A stretch of 24,689 nucleotides of DNA from J038 sp036734085 (GCA_036734085.1 DAIMZF010000040.1:1-24689); one strand, 5' to 3'. Positions 1-8,277 are shown, numbered from the stretch's first letter. The notes: generated by a model from the letters alone, not told the origin. Numbers and translations: made by a program.

Positions 1-24
1 CTGTTCGAGACAAGTCTTCGATTG

Positions 25-97
25 TGGGCAATATAGGACTCGAACCTATAACCTTCTCGACGTCAACGAGACGCTCTGCCAATTGAGCTAATTGCCC
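25..97 (-). tRNA. tRNA-Val (anticodon GAC)
   Basis: Read on the minus strand this is a 73-nt cloverleaf. The acceptor stem GGGCAAT/ATTGCCC pairs fully. The D stem is GCTC/GAGC, the anticodon stem TCTCG/CGAGA and the T stem ATAGG/CCTAT, with a TTCGAGT T-loop. The anticodon loop is TTGACGT, so the anticodon is GAC, which decodes Val GUC/GUU codons. The discriminator is A73, as expected for Val. The 3' CCA is not encoded (CAA follows). G at position 37 is less usual than A for valine tRNAs. Confidence 0.95.
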
Positions 98-109
98 ATC
101 TTACGCCAT

Positions 110-138
110 ATATTAGCCCAAATTGGCGCGATTCGCAA
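110..138 (-). promoter_or_regulatory. Probable promoter of tRNA-Val
   Basis: On the minus strand there is TTGCGA (138-133), a 17-bp spacer and TAATAT (115-110). Each hexamer matches the sigma-70 consensus at four of six positions. The predicted start falls a few bases before the tRNA 5' end at 97, which is sensible for a processed leader. Confidence 0.5.
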
Positions 139-152
139 GCCCAATTTATACT
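123..152 (+). promoter_or_regulatory. Possible promoter of the 30-codon membrane peptide gene
   Basis: TTGGCG (123-128), an 18-bp spacer and TATACT (147-152) lie about 60 bases before the ATG at 212. The element overlaps the opposite-strand tRNA promoter, so the two would fire divergently from the same DNA. The -35 match is weak. Confidence 0.4.
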
Positions 153-211
153 AAAATCCATGCTCTTTGCTTGCTCGCCAATGCTCCTGCCCAATCAGGA
201 AAGGCCGCTTT

Positions 212-304
212 ATGTCGCGCAGAACCGCACTCATTATCGCTATCGTTACGCCTATTGTGTTCATCTTGTTGGTGATTGCCAACTTCACGCTGTTTGCCAA
301 TTAA
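212..304 (+). CDS. Small single-pass membrane peptide (30 aa), hypothetical
   Basis: This is a 30-codon ORF. It opens with MSRR, continues with about 22 hydrophobic residues (roughly residues 5-27, with one proline) and ends in FAN. The basic N-terminus followed by one hydrophobic helix fits a cytoplasm-anchored small membrane protein, with the short C-terminus probably outside. An AGGAAAGG ribosome-binding site lies at 197-204, seven bases before the ATG, and a possible -10 TATACT lies farther upstream. It is divergent from tRNA-Val and convergent with the SH3b gene that ends at 384. I do not recognise a family. The short length means it could be a chance ORF, but good ribosome-binding spacing plus a clean transmembrane composition argue for a real gene. 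Confidence 0.5.
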   Translation: MSRRTALIIAIVTPIVFILLVIANFTLFAN

Positions 305-320
305 TCATTGATCAACACCC

Positions 321-362
321 ATCCGGGCAATAAGCCGCACATCTGCCTGCCCCTGCCCGGAT
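321..362. repeat. Inverted repeat between convergent genes
   Basis: ATCCGGGCA (321-329) pairs perfectly with TGCCCGGAT (354-362) across a 24-base loop. It sits between the small plus-strand peptide gene and the minus-strand SH3b gene, where a bidirectional terminator would be expected. Neither side carries a T-run, so intrinsic termination is uncertain. Confidence 0.4.
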
Positions 363-383
363 ACATAACGCATGGATGTTTGT

Positions 384-2264
384 TTATGGCGCAATTTCGA
401 TAAAGTAGAACTCCGCGCCACTTTCCGCCACCCAGCCGTCCAGCCCATCTTCAAGCTGAACCGCCCACCACGTATAGCCATTGGCGCACACCGGGCCGCC
501 GATGATGGTAAAACGGGTGTCTTCCGGGATGATGCGCGCCACCTGCGCCGATGTACTCGGTGCGGAACGTACATTCAACGGTGAGCCGTCGATGATGGTT
601 GAACGCGCAACCACGCCCACGCGCACGGCACTGGGCAATGTGCCGCAATCACTCCCTGTAGACGGTGAAACCACAATGCCGGAACCCGTCGTGATGGATT
701 GTCCATCAAACAACGCGGTTAACCCCAAAGGCACATCGGTAAACTGCACCCATGCAAACACCGGGTTACCGTTGCGCGGCGGTGCTGTCCAGATGGCTTG
801 TCCGCCTGCAGGCGAATCATAGTAGTTAATGGTTGGCCCGGCGGCACTATCAAGCGTCGTCAACACACCGCCCGGTGCGCCTACCGTCAAATTCGTCAGT
901 ATGTACTCCGCACCACCGGCAAGGTTACGCACCGTATAGGGCGGATTCATGCTGTTTCTATCTGTGAGCGTACTATAGATAATCTGGTCGCCATTGGCCG
1001 CCCAGCGCACATTCAGGATAACTTGTGCGCTTCCCTGTATCACAAAGGCTTGATTGTTGCCCGGCTCTAACGGACGATCCGATATCACAACATTAGATGG
1101 TTGAAACGGGCCATCTGCAACTGCGGCGGGGAATTCCGGCAGATAATCCGCATACAACAAACGGCCATCCGGCAGAATATCCGCCGCGCTTGTTCTACCA
1201 AACGGGCTTTGCACAACGGTATTTGCCGCCGGATTCCATGCCAGCGCCGGGTAGTTCGTCGCGCCGCCTGCAAATAACAGGACGAGATAAAAATGCACGT
1301 TGCCGTCATCATCCAGGAAAACTGGATAAGGACTGAACGCTGATTGATTGTTGATTTGTGCGATAAAGTCCGGTGAGGCGCTTAATATCGGTAAAAGTTG
1401 CGCTCTGGTTAATTCGTGCAGGGTTGTGCCCGTTGCAAGGTCAACCACCAGCACGCGCCATGTGTTGGCGGCCATATCTGGTATGCTGGTGAAGCTCACG
1501 ATAGCCTGTGTGTTATCCGCGTTGGTAATCAGGCGTCCACCCGTGTAGAAGCTACCATTATAAAAGTCACTCGCACCCAAAGACGCTTCCTCATTGCCTG
1601 CGCCCGGAATAGCGACCATCGATCCAGTCTGCATATCGAAGATGGTCACGGCCTCTGTGCCATTGTTCAGGCTGACCGCTTGCAACAGATAGCGCCCATC
1701 GCGGGAGAAGGCGAAGCTCTTCAGGCTATCAAAATTTTCACCCGCCATCATCGGGCGTTGCACCGATGCCAGTTCCCCTAACTGTGAATTGATGAGGTAG
1801 AACTGTTGCTGTGTGGACATATAAATCCAGGCGTGGAAGTTGGGAATGTTCGTAGAGACAGCCTGCGGAGTCTGGCCGGGCAAAAAGGCCGGGTCATCAC
1901 TGCGGTAAAGCGGCTGGCCGTCTGCGGCGCACAATACGAGGATAGACCCGTCCCAAGAGGCACGGTAATTATATTCCACACTGTTATAAGTGATGACGAT
2001 GCTCGGCCCACGATTAGGTTGTGCCGGGTAGCTCTCGCCGGGAATCGGACAGCCTAAGCCCGCATCTTCCCATACTTGTTCTTCCCATCGCCAGCTATGT
2101 GATTGCCGTGTAATCGTACTCGGCGCGTTGACGTAGCCCGTCAGATGCACCATCGCTTGATCAATCCGTTGCAGAATAATTTCATCCTGAGCTTGGGCGG
2201 GGATGACCGCGACCAAAGCCATCAGGACAAGTGCGATAAAGCGTATTAAATACGTATTTTTCAT
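384..2264 (-). CDS. Secreted propeller-like protein with C-terminal SH3b domain
   Basis: A 626-aa exported protein of unknown function. Residues 1-26 form a signal peptide (MKNTYLIRF, hydrophobic core, AQAQ cleavage region). The middle of the protein has repeating segments of the type FSRDGRYLLQA and FDMQTG, which resemble WD40/TolB-like propeller blades. The last ~90 residues look like a bacterial SH3 domain, with SPLNVRSAPS, the WWAVQ segment and DGWVAE. SH3b domains often bind cell-wall peptides, so an envelope role is likely. I set the start at 2264 rather than the longer in-frame ATG at 2348 because AAGGAG (2276-2271) lies six bases upstream and the signal peptide begins there. It lies 92 bases downstream of a paralogue (2357-3868) with the same architecture and is probably co-transcribed with it. 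Confidence 0.85.
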   Translation of the reverse strand: MKNTYLIRFIALVLMALVAVIPAQAQDEIILQRIDQAMVHLTGYVNAPSTITRQSHSWRWEEQVWEDAGLGCPIPGESYPAQPNRGPSIVITYNSVEYNYRASWDGSILVLCAADGQPLYRSDDPAFLPGQTPQAVSTNIPNFHAWIYMSTQQQFYLINSQLGELASVQRPMMAGENFDSLKSFAFSRDGRYLLQAVSLNNGTEAVTIFDMQTGSMVAIPGAGNEEASLGASDFYNGSFYTGGRLITNADNTQAIVSFTSIPDMAANTWRVLVVDLATGTTLHELTRAQLLPILSASPDFIAQINNQSAFSPYPVFLDDDGNVHFYLVLLFAGGATNYPALAWNPAANTVVQSPFGRTSAADILPDGRLLYADYLPEFPAAVADGPFQPSNVVISDRPLEPGNNQAFVIQGSAQVILNVRWAANGDQIIYSTLTDRNSMNPPYTVRNLAGGAEYILTNLTVGAPGGVLTTLDSAAGPTINYYDSPAGGQAIWTAPPRNGNPVFAWVQFTDVPLGLTALFDGQSITTGSGIVVSPSTGSDCGTLPSAVRVGVVARSTIIDGSPLNVRSAPSTSAQVARIIPEDTRFTIIGGPVCANGYTWWAVQLEDGLDGWVAESGAEFYFIEIAP

Positions 2265-2270
2265 TGAATT

Positions 2271-2276
2271 CTCCTT
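2271..2276 (-). promoter_or_regulatory. Ribosome-binding site that fixes the start at 2264
   Basis: AAGGAG on the minus strand, six bases before the ATG at 2264. It selects the start directly before the signal peptide over the upstream in-frame ATG at 2348. Confidence 0.75.
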
Positions 2277-2356
2277 AGTCGATGCAATTTTACTTTGTTG
2301 CTTACCTTTAATTGTCAGCGATTCGCTGTTTCGTGCAACAAACGTCAAGCCGCCGT

Positions 2357-3868
2357 TTAACCGCCGTCTGTCGGGCTGTCAGCTTCCTGCGCTTCCGCGC
2401 TGACGATTAACTCTAAAAAGTAACTTTCCAGGTCGCCCTCTGCTGACCACCCTTCAATGGTGCGGCCATCGGCTAAAGTCCAGCGTATCGCCCACCACAG
2501 ATAGCGGTTGGTGCAGGATGCGCCGCCGATGACTTGTCCCACCCGGCCTACGGGCATCTCGGTCACTTGTGCCCCACCCGGCGCGGCGCGCACGCGCAAG
2601 GGGGTATCACCCACCACCTGCACCGCCTCACCTATTAACAAACGTGGCGGTGGCGCACCGTCACATGGCGGGAGTACGGGCGCGGTAACGTCGGCCATGC
2701 CAGATGGCAAGCGCACAATATCAAGCGCGGGCGGCACGCTTTCCGGCGTCACACCGATGACCTGTGGCAACTGTTCCGGGTTGGTCACTTGGGGCGTATA
2801 GACGGTCTCGCCATCCGGTTGACTGAATTCCGCCGTGAATGATACCGTGCCATCATCACGCACCGCCAGATACCCGCCCGGCGTGCCGAACACATCCCGC
2901 ACGGCGGGCGACAGCGTAATCTGCGGGATTGCATCGCCGGATGATTGCACCGGGATAATCTGCCAGTTGCCACGCTCGGCGCTCTGTGCGTAATAGCCCA
3001 CCCAGTTGCCCCCCGCCAGCCAACGCGGGCGAGATTTCACCGTTTCACCATCCGCATAGACTGTCTGCGGGTTTAGCGCATCACCCCGCCCGATAGTATT
3101 CCCGCCGGAAGCACCCGGCACGCTGGGCGTAGGAAAGGTGCGATTGTTCAGTGTAAAAATCGGCTCATCGGCGGCATATTGAAAGTCCGCGTTGAGGTCG
3201 GTGAAGTCGCTCGGCTCGATGGAACCCGAATCAGGATACCATACATAGGCCAAATTCGGCGCGGATGCGCCATCTGTTGTGAGGTGGAAATGCACCGCAT
3301 AGCTGTTCAACTCGTCGCTGTACGTGTGCAACAGCACAACAGGCGCACGCCCTACACCGGGCGGGATGACCCCCGCAAGCGGCGCATTATAATTCAGCAC
3401 CTCGACCGGGTCGCCATCACTATAGTTAAATGTAATCATGCGCCATGCGCTCCCATCGGAAGCTGAAAGCCCGATGACAACGCGATTCCGGCGCGAGATA
3501 TTGCGCGTTAGCGGCGCGACAACTTCGCCCGGTTGCGTTTGGTGAATCTGTGTAAAGACACCCGCCGCAAAATCATAAAAGCCCACGCCCTGCCGCCCGT
3601 CGTTTAAATCCGCAACCAGCATCATGTAACGCCCATCCGGGCTGATGTTAAAACGTGGGGTAGCGTTAAGCACTTCATCCGGCAGGCGCGGACGTGCAAG
3701 CGTGGCGGCAGTCCCGGCGGCATTCACCCAATTGAGCGTATCTTCCGCCGGGTTCCACACCACAGCGTACCATTCCGCCGGTGGGAGCGCGAACGCTTCT
3801 TCTTGTTGGGCAAAGGTTGAAGGTATCAGGGTAAAACACAGGCAAAGCAAAATCAGCACACGGCGCAT
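2357..3868 (-). CDS. Secreted propeller-like protein with SH3b domain (paralogue)
   Basis: A 503-aa exported protein. Residues 1-20 are a signal peptide ending in FAQ. The central ~370 residues have blade-like motifs such as ISPDGRYMMLVADL and WLAGGNWVGYYAQ. The last ~100 residues look like an SH3b domain, with TPLRVRAAPGG, a conserved Cys pair region, RYLWWAIRW and IEGWSAEGD, followed by an acidic tail. The ATG at 3868 has GAGG eight bases upstream. It is first in a two-gene run with the similar gene ending at 384. The two share signal peptide, propeller and SH3b order, which suggests tandem duplication followed by wide divergence. No catalytic residues are recognisable, so a binding or structural envelope role is inferred. 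Confidence 0.82.
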   Translation of the reverse strand: MRRVLILLCLCFTLIPSTFAQQEEAFALPPAEWYAVVWNPAEDTLNWVNAAGTAATLARPRLPDEVLNATPRFNISPDGRYMMLVADLNDGRQGVGFYDFAAGVFTQIHQTQPGEVVAPLTRNISRRNRVVIGLSASDGSAWRMITFNYSDGDPVEVLNYNAPLAGVIPPGVGRAPVVLLHTYSDELNSYAVHFHLTTDGASAPNLAYVWYPDSGSIEPSDFTDLNADFQYAADEPIFTLNNRTFPTPSVPGASGGNTIGRGDALNPQTVYADGETVKSRPRWLAGGNWVGYYAQSAERGNWQIIPVQSSGDAIPQITLSPAVRDVFGTPGGYLAVRDDGTVSFTAEFSQPDGETVYTPQVTNPEQLPQVIGVTPESVPPALDIVRLPSGMADVTAPVLPPCDGAPPPRLLIGEAVQVVGDTPLRVRAAPGGAQVTEMPVGRVGQVIGGASCTNRYLWWAIRWTLADGRTIEGWSAEGDLESYFLELIVSAEAQEADSPTDGG

Positions 3869-3958
3869 AGGGGAATCCTCAGCAGTGATTAATTGGAGAC
3901 ATTTATCACTTTAGCATAGCAGAAGGATGCAAAATGCAAAACGGGGCAAAAGGTCATG

Positions 3959-3978
3959 GGGCGGCGCAGTGGCCGCCC
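3959..3978. terminator. GC-rich hairpin downstream of the GlsB/YeaQ-like gene
   Basis: GGGCGGC (3959-3965) pairs with GCCGCCC (3972-3978) across a 6-base loop. It follows the minus-strand gene that ends at 3996. On that strand TTTT comes only about eight bases after the stem, so this is a weak or imperfect intrinsic terminator. Confidence 0.45.
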
Positions 3979-3995
3979 ACAACACAGTAGAACAG

Positions 3996-4334
3996 CTAAC
4001 GGGCGAAGTTTTTATCCTTGATAGCGCGAACGCCGGCGACCAAAATCAGCGCACCGACCACGCCCGCGACAATCGTCATGACTAAGCCGCCCGTGCTGAT
4101 GCCCAACACGCCCAGAACAAAACTGCCGACGATGCCGCCGCCCAAGCCGAGCAACGCATCATAAATGGGGCCGTAGCTCTTGCCGCGCAGGAGCTTACCC
4201 GCAATCCAGCCGATGAACATCCATATCAGCACGGAAAATGCGAAGGCCACAATGCCAACGACCAGCGAAAAAATGCTGGTAACGACGAACCACGCCAATA
4301 CCAACAAGCCGATTAAGACGATAAGTTCAATCAT
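3996..4334 (-). CDS. GlsB/YeaQ/YmgE-type small membrane protein
   Basis: A 112-aa all-membrane protein. An N-terminal hydrophobic segment (about residues 1-20) precedes the part that resembles the transglycosylase-associated (GlsB/YeaQ/YmgE) family: a helix, GWIAGKLLRG, then a glycine-rich helix with LGLGGGIVGSFVLG and a last hydrophobic helix ending in a basic tail (KDKNFAR). The family is often stress-induced but has no proven enzymatic activity. At 112 aa it is longer than the usual 80-90 because of the extra N-terminal helix. I chose the ATG at 4334, which has AGAAGGG about ten bases upstream, over the in-frame ATG at 4361, which lacks a ribosome-binding site. Confidence 0.75.
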   Translation of the reverse strand: MIELIVLIGLLVLAWFVVTSIFSLVVGIVAFAFSVLIWMFIGWIAGKLLRGKSYGPIYDALLGLGGGIVGSFVLGVLGISTGGLVMTIVAGVVGALILVAGVRAIKDKNFAR

Positions 4335-4383
4335 GGTTAAAAAACCCTTCTCTATGTCCATCCAAACGTGCTAAAACCTATAC

Positions 4384-4406
4384 GCAAGCCCGGTGTAGCG
4401 GGTTGC
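4384..4406 (-). terminator. Possible terminator of holA
   Basis: On the minus strand GCAACCCG pairs with CGGGCTTGC (one bulged C) around a 6-base loop, just after the holA stop. GTATAGGTTTTAG follows, so the T-run is short and displaced. This is a weak candidate. Confidence 0.35.
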
Positions 4407-4414
4407 ACATAGCA

Positions 4415-5401
4415 TCATGTGGTCATCCCGGCGACGAACAAATCCAGCGCCAGTGCCGGGTCAATTTTTCCGGTCTTCATGTCGAAGTCCGCCTGTTGTA
4501 ACGAGCCATAAATGCGCTCTAGCTCATCAATCGTAAAGCTCCGCGCCTGCCGGATGAGACTTTGCGCGACAAACAGTTGCACCTTCGCCGCGCTTGCCAC
4601 ATTCCCCGCAGAGCCGCCCACGTCCAGCACTTCCCGCGCCAGAATCAGCAGGCGGAACTGGCGCGTAATCATCCCAAACAAGCTGAAGGCATCCTGTTTT
4701 TTATCACGCATCAGCCGATGGAGCATTTCCAGCGCCATTTGCCCGCGCCCTTCCGCGATGGCGTCCACCATTTTAAAGATGTTGGCCTCCGGCACATAAG
4801 CGGTGAGTGCGGCGACATCATCTTCCGTGATGGGTTGGCCGGGTTCGACATAATCCGCCAGTTTTGCCAGTTCATTATCCGCCAGGCGCATATCCTCCCC
4901 GACGACCGCCGCCAGTGCCGCCGCCGCGCGGGTGTCGATGCTGGCCTGATACACATTTTTTGTACGTTTGATAATCCAGCTAACCGGGTCACTAGGCGCG
5001 GTCAACTTTAACACATGCCCGGCGTCTTTATGAGCTTGCGCAGTCTGTAGAATAGCGTGCTTATCCGTCAGAGATTCACGCTCGACAAAAATCAGACGTG
5101 CGTAGGACGGCAAATGGGGCAGATTATCCTGTAGCCGGGCGATAGCGTCCTTGCCCGTCTGCCCTGCCCCTTTGCGCGTCAGCCATGCCAGCATACCGCG
5201 CACGATGACCATCCGTTTATCTGCCAGAAACGGATACGACGACACCGCGTTGATGACTTCCGCAACGCTGACGGTTGTACCGTCAAATTCGGCAATATTC
5301 ATCTCCGCTTCCGTGCCGCTTCCCATCTCCGCCCGGAACTTTTTCAGCACGTCGTCTATGCCTAAGTCGTCGTCACCGTGTAGCACGTAAAATGTGGGCA
5401 T
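4415..5401 (-). CDS. holA: DNA polymerase III subunit delta
   Basis: A 328-aa protein that matches the delta subunit of the clamp loader, which opens the beta sliding clamp and loads it on DNA in the cytoplasm. The N-terminus reads FYVLHGDDDLGIDDVLKKF. It is followed by the AEVINAVSSYPFLADKRMVIVRG region, which is typical of the delta AAA+-like domain (degenerate, without a working Walker A). The C-terminal helical collar region includes LFGMITRQFRLLILAREV and AAKVQLFVAQSLIRQARSF. Length is close to the usual ~340. Its ATG lies six bases after the stop of the upstream FAH-family gene and has only a weak ribosome-binding site, so translational coupling is likely. The pairing with a catabolic enzyme gene appears incidental. 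Confidence 0.9.
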   Translation of the reverse strand: MPTFYVLHGDDDLGIDDVLKKFRAEMGSGTEAEMNIAEFDGTTVSVAEVINAVSSYPFLADKRMVIVRGMLAWLTRKGAGQTGKDAIARLQDNLPHLPSYARLIFVERESLTDKHAILQTAQAHKDAGHVLKLTAPSDPVSWIIKRTKNVYQASIDTRAAAALAAVVGEDMRLADNELAKLADYVEPGQPITEDDVAALTAYVPEANIFKMVDAIAEGRGQMALEMLHRLMRDKKQDAFSLFGMITRQFRLLILAREVLDVGGSAGNVASAAKVQLFVAQSLIRQARSFTIDELERIYGSLQQADFDMKTGKIDPALALDLFVAGMTT

Positions 5402-5407
5402 TCGTCG

Positions 5408-6229
5408 TTACTCAATCACCCGGCAGGTGTTGGTCAATTCGCAGATGCCTTCCACGCTGACTGTCACCGTGTCGCCATCGCCCAAAAAGCGGGGCGGCGT
5501 CATGCCACTGCCCACACCGGCGGGCGTGCCTGTCAAAATCACATCACCGGGATTGAGTGTCATCAATGAGGAGATTTCCGCGATGAGTTGCGGCACATTG
5601 CGAATCATCTGCGAAGTGTTGGAATCCTGCATTAACTCCCCGTTGACCGTCGTCTTCAAGGCGAGGTTGTGCGGGTCTGGGATTTCATCACGGGTCACGA
5701 TGACTGGCCCCATCGGGCAGAAGGTATCCATATTCTTAGCGCGTATCCATTGCGATTCACTCTCTTGCAAATCGCGGGCACTGATGTCATTGACCACCGT
5801 ATAACCGAAGATGTGGTTATAAACGTCCGCTTGCGGGATGTCCTTGCCGCGTTTGCCAATAATAACGGCCAGTTCACATTCCCAATCGACCTGGCTGGTC
5901 AACGCACCACGCCACGTAATCACATCGCCCGTGCCGATGATGCTACTGGGCAACTTAGCAAAGAATAGCGCGGCTTCCGGCACGTCATTGCCCATCTCGG
6001 CGGCATGGGCGGCATAGTTGCGGCCAACGGCGATCATCTTGCCGGGTGTCAGCGGCGCGTGCAGGCGCACATCAGCTAAGGCGTAACGCTCGCTGGTTTT
6101 TTCCGGCAGAACGCCACGCCGAAGCAGTTCGGTCATGGTGGCATCAAACGAGATGCGACATATGGTGTTATCGCCCTCCATAATGCCGACGCGATTCCGT
6201 TGGTTATACGAATAGCTGACGAGTCTCAT
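5408..6229 (-). CDS. Fumarylacetoacetate hydrolase family protein
   Basis: A 273-aa cytosolic enzyme of the FAH superfamily, which cleaves or isomerises carbon-carbon bonds in acylpyruvates and related 2-oxo acids. The conserved core starts at GKMIAVGRNYAAHAAEMG (residues 63-80). Metal ligands are visible as E117 and E119 in DWECEL and D148 in NDISARD. K165 in RAKNMDTFCPMGP and the GTPAGVG loop (234-240) are also family hallmarks. The N-terminal ~55 residues form the usual small domain. AAGGACAGG directly precedes the ATG. It is first in a two-gene unit with holA. The exact substrate cannot be told from sequence; acylpyruvate hydrolase, oxaloacetate decarboxylase-like and 2-hydroxyhepta-diene-dioate isomerase activities all occur in this family. 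Confidence 0.88.
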   Translation of the reverse strand: MRLVSYSYNQRNRVGIMEGDNTICRISFDATMTELLRRGVLPEKTSERYALADVRLHAPLTPGKMIAVGRNYAAHAAEMGNDVPEAALFFAKLPSSIIGTGDVITWRGALTSQVDWECELAVIIGKRGKDIPQADVYNHIFGYTVVNDISARDLQESESQWIRAKNMDTFCPMGPVIVTRDEIPDPHNLALKTTVNGELMQDSNTSQMIRNVPQLIAEISSLMTLNPGDVILTGTPAGVGSGMTPPRFLGDGDTVTVSVEGICELTNTCRVIE

Positions 6230-6248
6230 CCTGTCCTTTTTCTTTCTG

Positions 6249-6270
6249 TTGGTTGGTTGGTTAATTGGTT
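6249..6270. repeat. TTGG microsatellite-like tract
   Basis: About three and a half tandem TTGG units (6249-6262), an AA interruption and another TTGGTT (6265-6270), in the leader just upstream of the FAH-family gene on the minus strand. It lies between the ribosome-binding site and any promoter, so copy-number change could alter the leader but not the protein. Confidence 0.45.
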
Positions 6271-6363
6271 CAGATGACCATTATTAACTGGCATCGTGCA
6301 GTTATGGTAGGGCACGAGTCCCGCGCCCCTGTAAAAAACCGGACAAATAACCGCCTACGGGCG

Positions 6364-8277
6364 TCAATTGCCTACCCGCGACTCCAGATGCGCGCCTGCT
6401 AGTTGCCCCCATACGCTATCGGGCGCGTCCAGCCACAGCGCGTAATAAGCGTTGCGGGCATCACTCCGCCGCCCTTGTAAATCCAGCGCAAAAGCCCGGA
6501 AGTACCGCGCTTCTAAGTTTAAATCACCCGCAGGCGCGGCATCTTCCAGCAAAGTTAATCCCAGCAGGGGATCATTCTGCACAAAAAGCGCCCGTTCCGC
6601 GTTGCCGGGTACGCCTAACGGCGCGACGATGGGTAAAGCGGTTGGCTCGACGTAATCCGGCGGCGGATTGCCCGCAGTCGCTACATAAAAAGCCGGGTCA
6701 GTCGGCGCGAAGACCCACCAACTCGCGCCTGTTAAATCAAACTGCACATATTGGCGCTCCGCTTGCCCCAAGGAGCGCACGCTGATTAATTGGGCGACGG
6801 GCAACCCGGCAATCTCCAACTGTCCCCGCACATCACCCGCACGCGCAACGGGTAATTCCGTGAGGATGCGTTGTATCAGTGCGTCAATATCACATGCCCC
6901 TTGCGCGTTTTGCGCTAACAGCGCGGCGCATACCTGCACCGGAGATAAATTCGCATCGAGTGCGGCCTGCATCGCGCCGATTTGACCCTGTAGATACACA
7001 TTATCCGGGTCGGCATCGCCCAGCACATCCAGCCATGCCCGTGCATCCGTGTTTTGTCCATTCAGCACATAAAGCATCGTTAACGCCATTTGCGCCCGGT
7101 CATAGCCGAATTCATTGGGGTTGATGACTGACTCGATGAAGTCGCGGATTTGTACGATAGCGGCTTGTGGCGGTTGCTGGAACAGGGGCGGTTCCAGACT
7201 ATGCACCCTGCAACCGATGCTTATATCGTTCTGGTAAGGCGCGGATGTTGGCTCTGGCCGGAAGAAGTTCGCGCGGTATGTCCAGGTTTGTTGGGTCGTG
7301 CTGACACAATTCCACCGGGCGGATTCCAAGCGGGCGGGTAAAACGCGCACCTGACGCTCGCCGCTTGGCGCTATGTCCGTCTGGAAGTCGTAGCCCGTGA
7401 TGGATGTGCCCGGTTGCGCCAGATTGATAATCTGCCCATCGCGCCAGCCGTAAATCTGCCAGGTGGCCGCCAGCACACCCGATGCCGTTTGTTGGTACAG
7501 CAAATTGGCGATACCATCGCCCGTTTCGTCTCTGGCAAATACAAAATCCGCGCGGATGCCCTCCCGCACGGACATAATCCCTGACGGAATCTCGGAAACA
7601 TCCGGCAGGTTATAACTGTTACCTTGTGCCACTAACGGGAGCGCGTCGCGGTAGATGGTCACATCATTAACCGTATAATCAAACCGCAGGATGACATCCA
7701 GTGTTTCATCCGGCGTTAAGTGGGTGAGTTGTGGAACAATAACCCACCCATTGACGGTGGTTGCAACGTTGGTCTGTGGCTGGTAGCCCTGCGCGATGCG
7801 ATTGTTAAAAAGCGCCACAATATAAGGTCGCACCATGCCGCGCATATCCACACTACCGGGCGGCACAGCCAACATCGCGTTGACCACCCGCTCACGTAGG
7901 GCAAAATCTATCGGCGCTTGGGGGTAGCGTTGGTCTAATTCAAACAGCGTATAGCGGATGGCGTCCGCTTGTTCGGCTTCGCCGCGTGCAAGACGGTTCA
8001 ACTGATTAATCAACACTTCCACCAGTTGAGCTTCCTGCCAGGTACGCAGTGCATATTGGTCAACGCGGCCTTGTGGGGATTGATTCAGCAAATCCGGCGG
8101 ATGCGGGGTGTTAGTCACAAAGACCAACTGTTGATGATCAACCTGAAGTTGATGATCAACTCCCTGTTGATAGTCAACATCGGCGGATGCCCCGAGCGCC
8201 AGCACAAAGGCCGCGCCCATCAGCCACACCCCCAGCAACGCCGCCCCGCTAGCAACCATCAACCAACGCTTGCTCAT
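6364..8277 (-). CDS. Large exported or anchored protein of unknown function
   Basis: A 637-aa protein that I cannot place in a named family. Residues ~5-32 are hydrophobic (signal anchor or signal peptide, ending LGASA). A 6-residue repeat follows (VDYQQG, VDHQLQ, VDHQQL), then a long extracytoplasmic part. A mid-region of the type ADFVFARDETGDGIANLLYQ with YGWRDGQIINLAQ resembles FG-GAP/VCBS-like beta modules. Segments around residues 390-440 (YDRAQMALTMLYVLNGQNTDARAWLDVL) and at the C-terminus (LNLEARYFRAFALDLQGRRSDARNAYYAL) look like TPR helices. GGGGGAAATACC precedes the ATG. It is the last gene of a three-gene operon after two HEAT-repeat membrane proteins, 15 bases apart, so it probably works with them at the membrane. 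Confidence 0.8.
   Translation of the reverse strand: MSKRWLMVASGAALLGVWLMGAAFVLALGASADVDYQQGVDHQLQVDHQQLVFVTNTPHPPDLLNQSPQGRVDQYALRTWQEAQLVEVLINQLNRLARGEAEQADAIRYTLFELDQRYPQAPIDFALRERVVNAMLAVPPGSVDMRGMVRPYIVALFNNRIAQGYQPQTNVATTVNGWVIVPQLTHLTPDETLDVILRFDYTVNDVTIYRDALPLVAQGNSYNLPDVSEIPSGIMSVREGIRADFVFARDETGDGIANLLYQQTASGVLAATWQIYGWRDGQIINLAQPGTSITGYDFQTDIAPSGERQVRVLPARLESARWNCVSTTQQTWTYRANFFRPEPTSAPYQNDISIGCRVHSLEPPLFQQPPQAAIVQIRDFIESVINPNEFGYDRAQMALTMLYVLNGQNTDARAWLDVLGDADPDNVYLQGQIGAMQAALDANLSPVQVCAALLAQNAQGACDIDALIQRILTELPVARAGDVRGQLEIAGLPVAQLISVRSLGQAERQYVQFDLTGASWWVFAPTDPAFYVATAGNPPPDYVEPTALPIVAPLGVPGNAERALFVQNDPLLGLTLLEDAAPAGDLNLEARYFRAFALDLQGRRSDARNAYYALWLDAPDSVWGQLAGAHLESRVGN
8130..8178. 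repeat. Three 18-bp tandem repeats, each with a 13-bp near-palindrome
   Basis: GTTGATGATCAAC occurs at 8130-8142 and 8148-8160, and the variant GTTGATAGTCAAC at 8166-8178. Each has inverted 5-6 bp arms around the centre, and the spacing is exactly 18 bp. The repeats lie inside the minus-strand coding region and encode three copies of a VD(Y/H)QxQ-type hexapeptide just after the hydrophobic N-terminus. Confidence 0.8.

Noticed and set aside
4562..5011. 149-aa plus-strand ORF opposite holA
   Set aside because: Antisense shadow within a conserved housekeeping gene; no ribosome-binding site.
8130..8178. Repeats as a CRISPR array
   Set aside because: Units are only 13 bp with 5-bp spacers, and they are in frame within a protein as a hexapeptide repeat.
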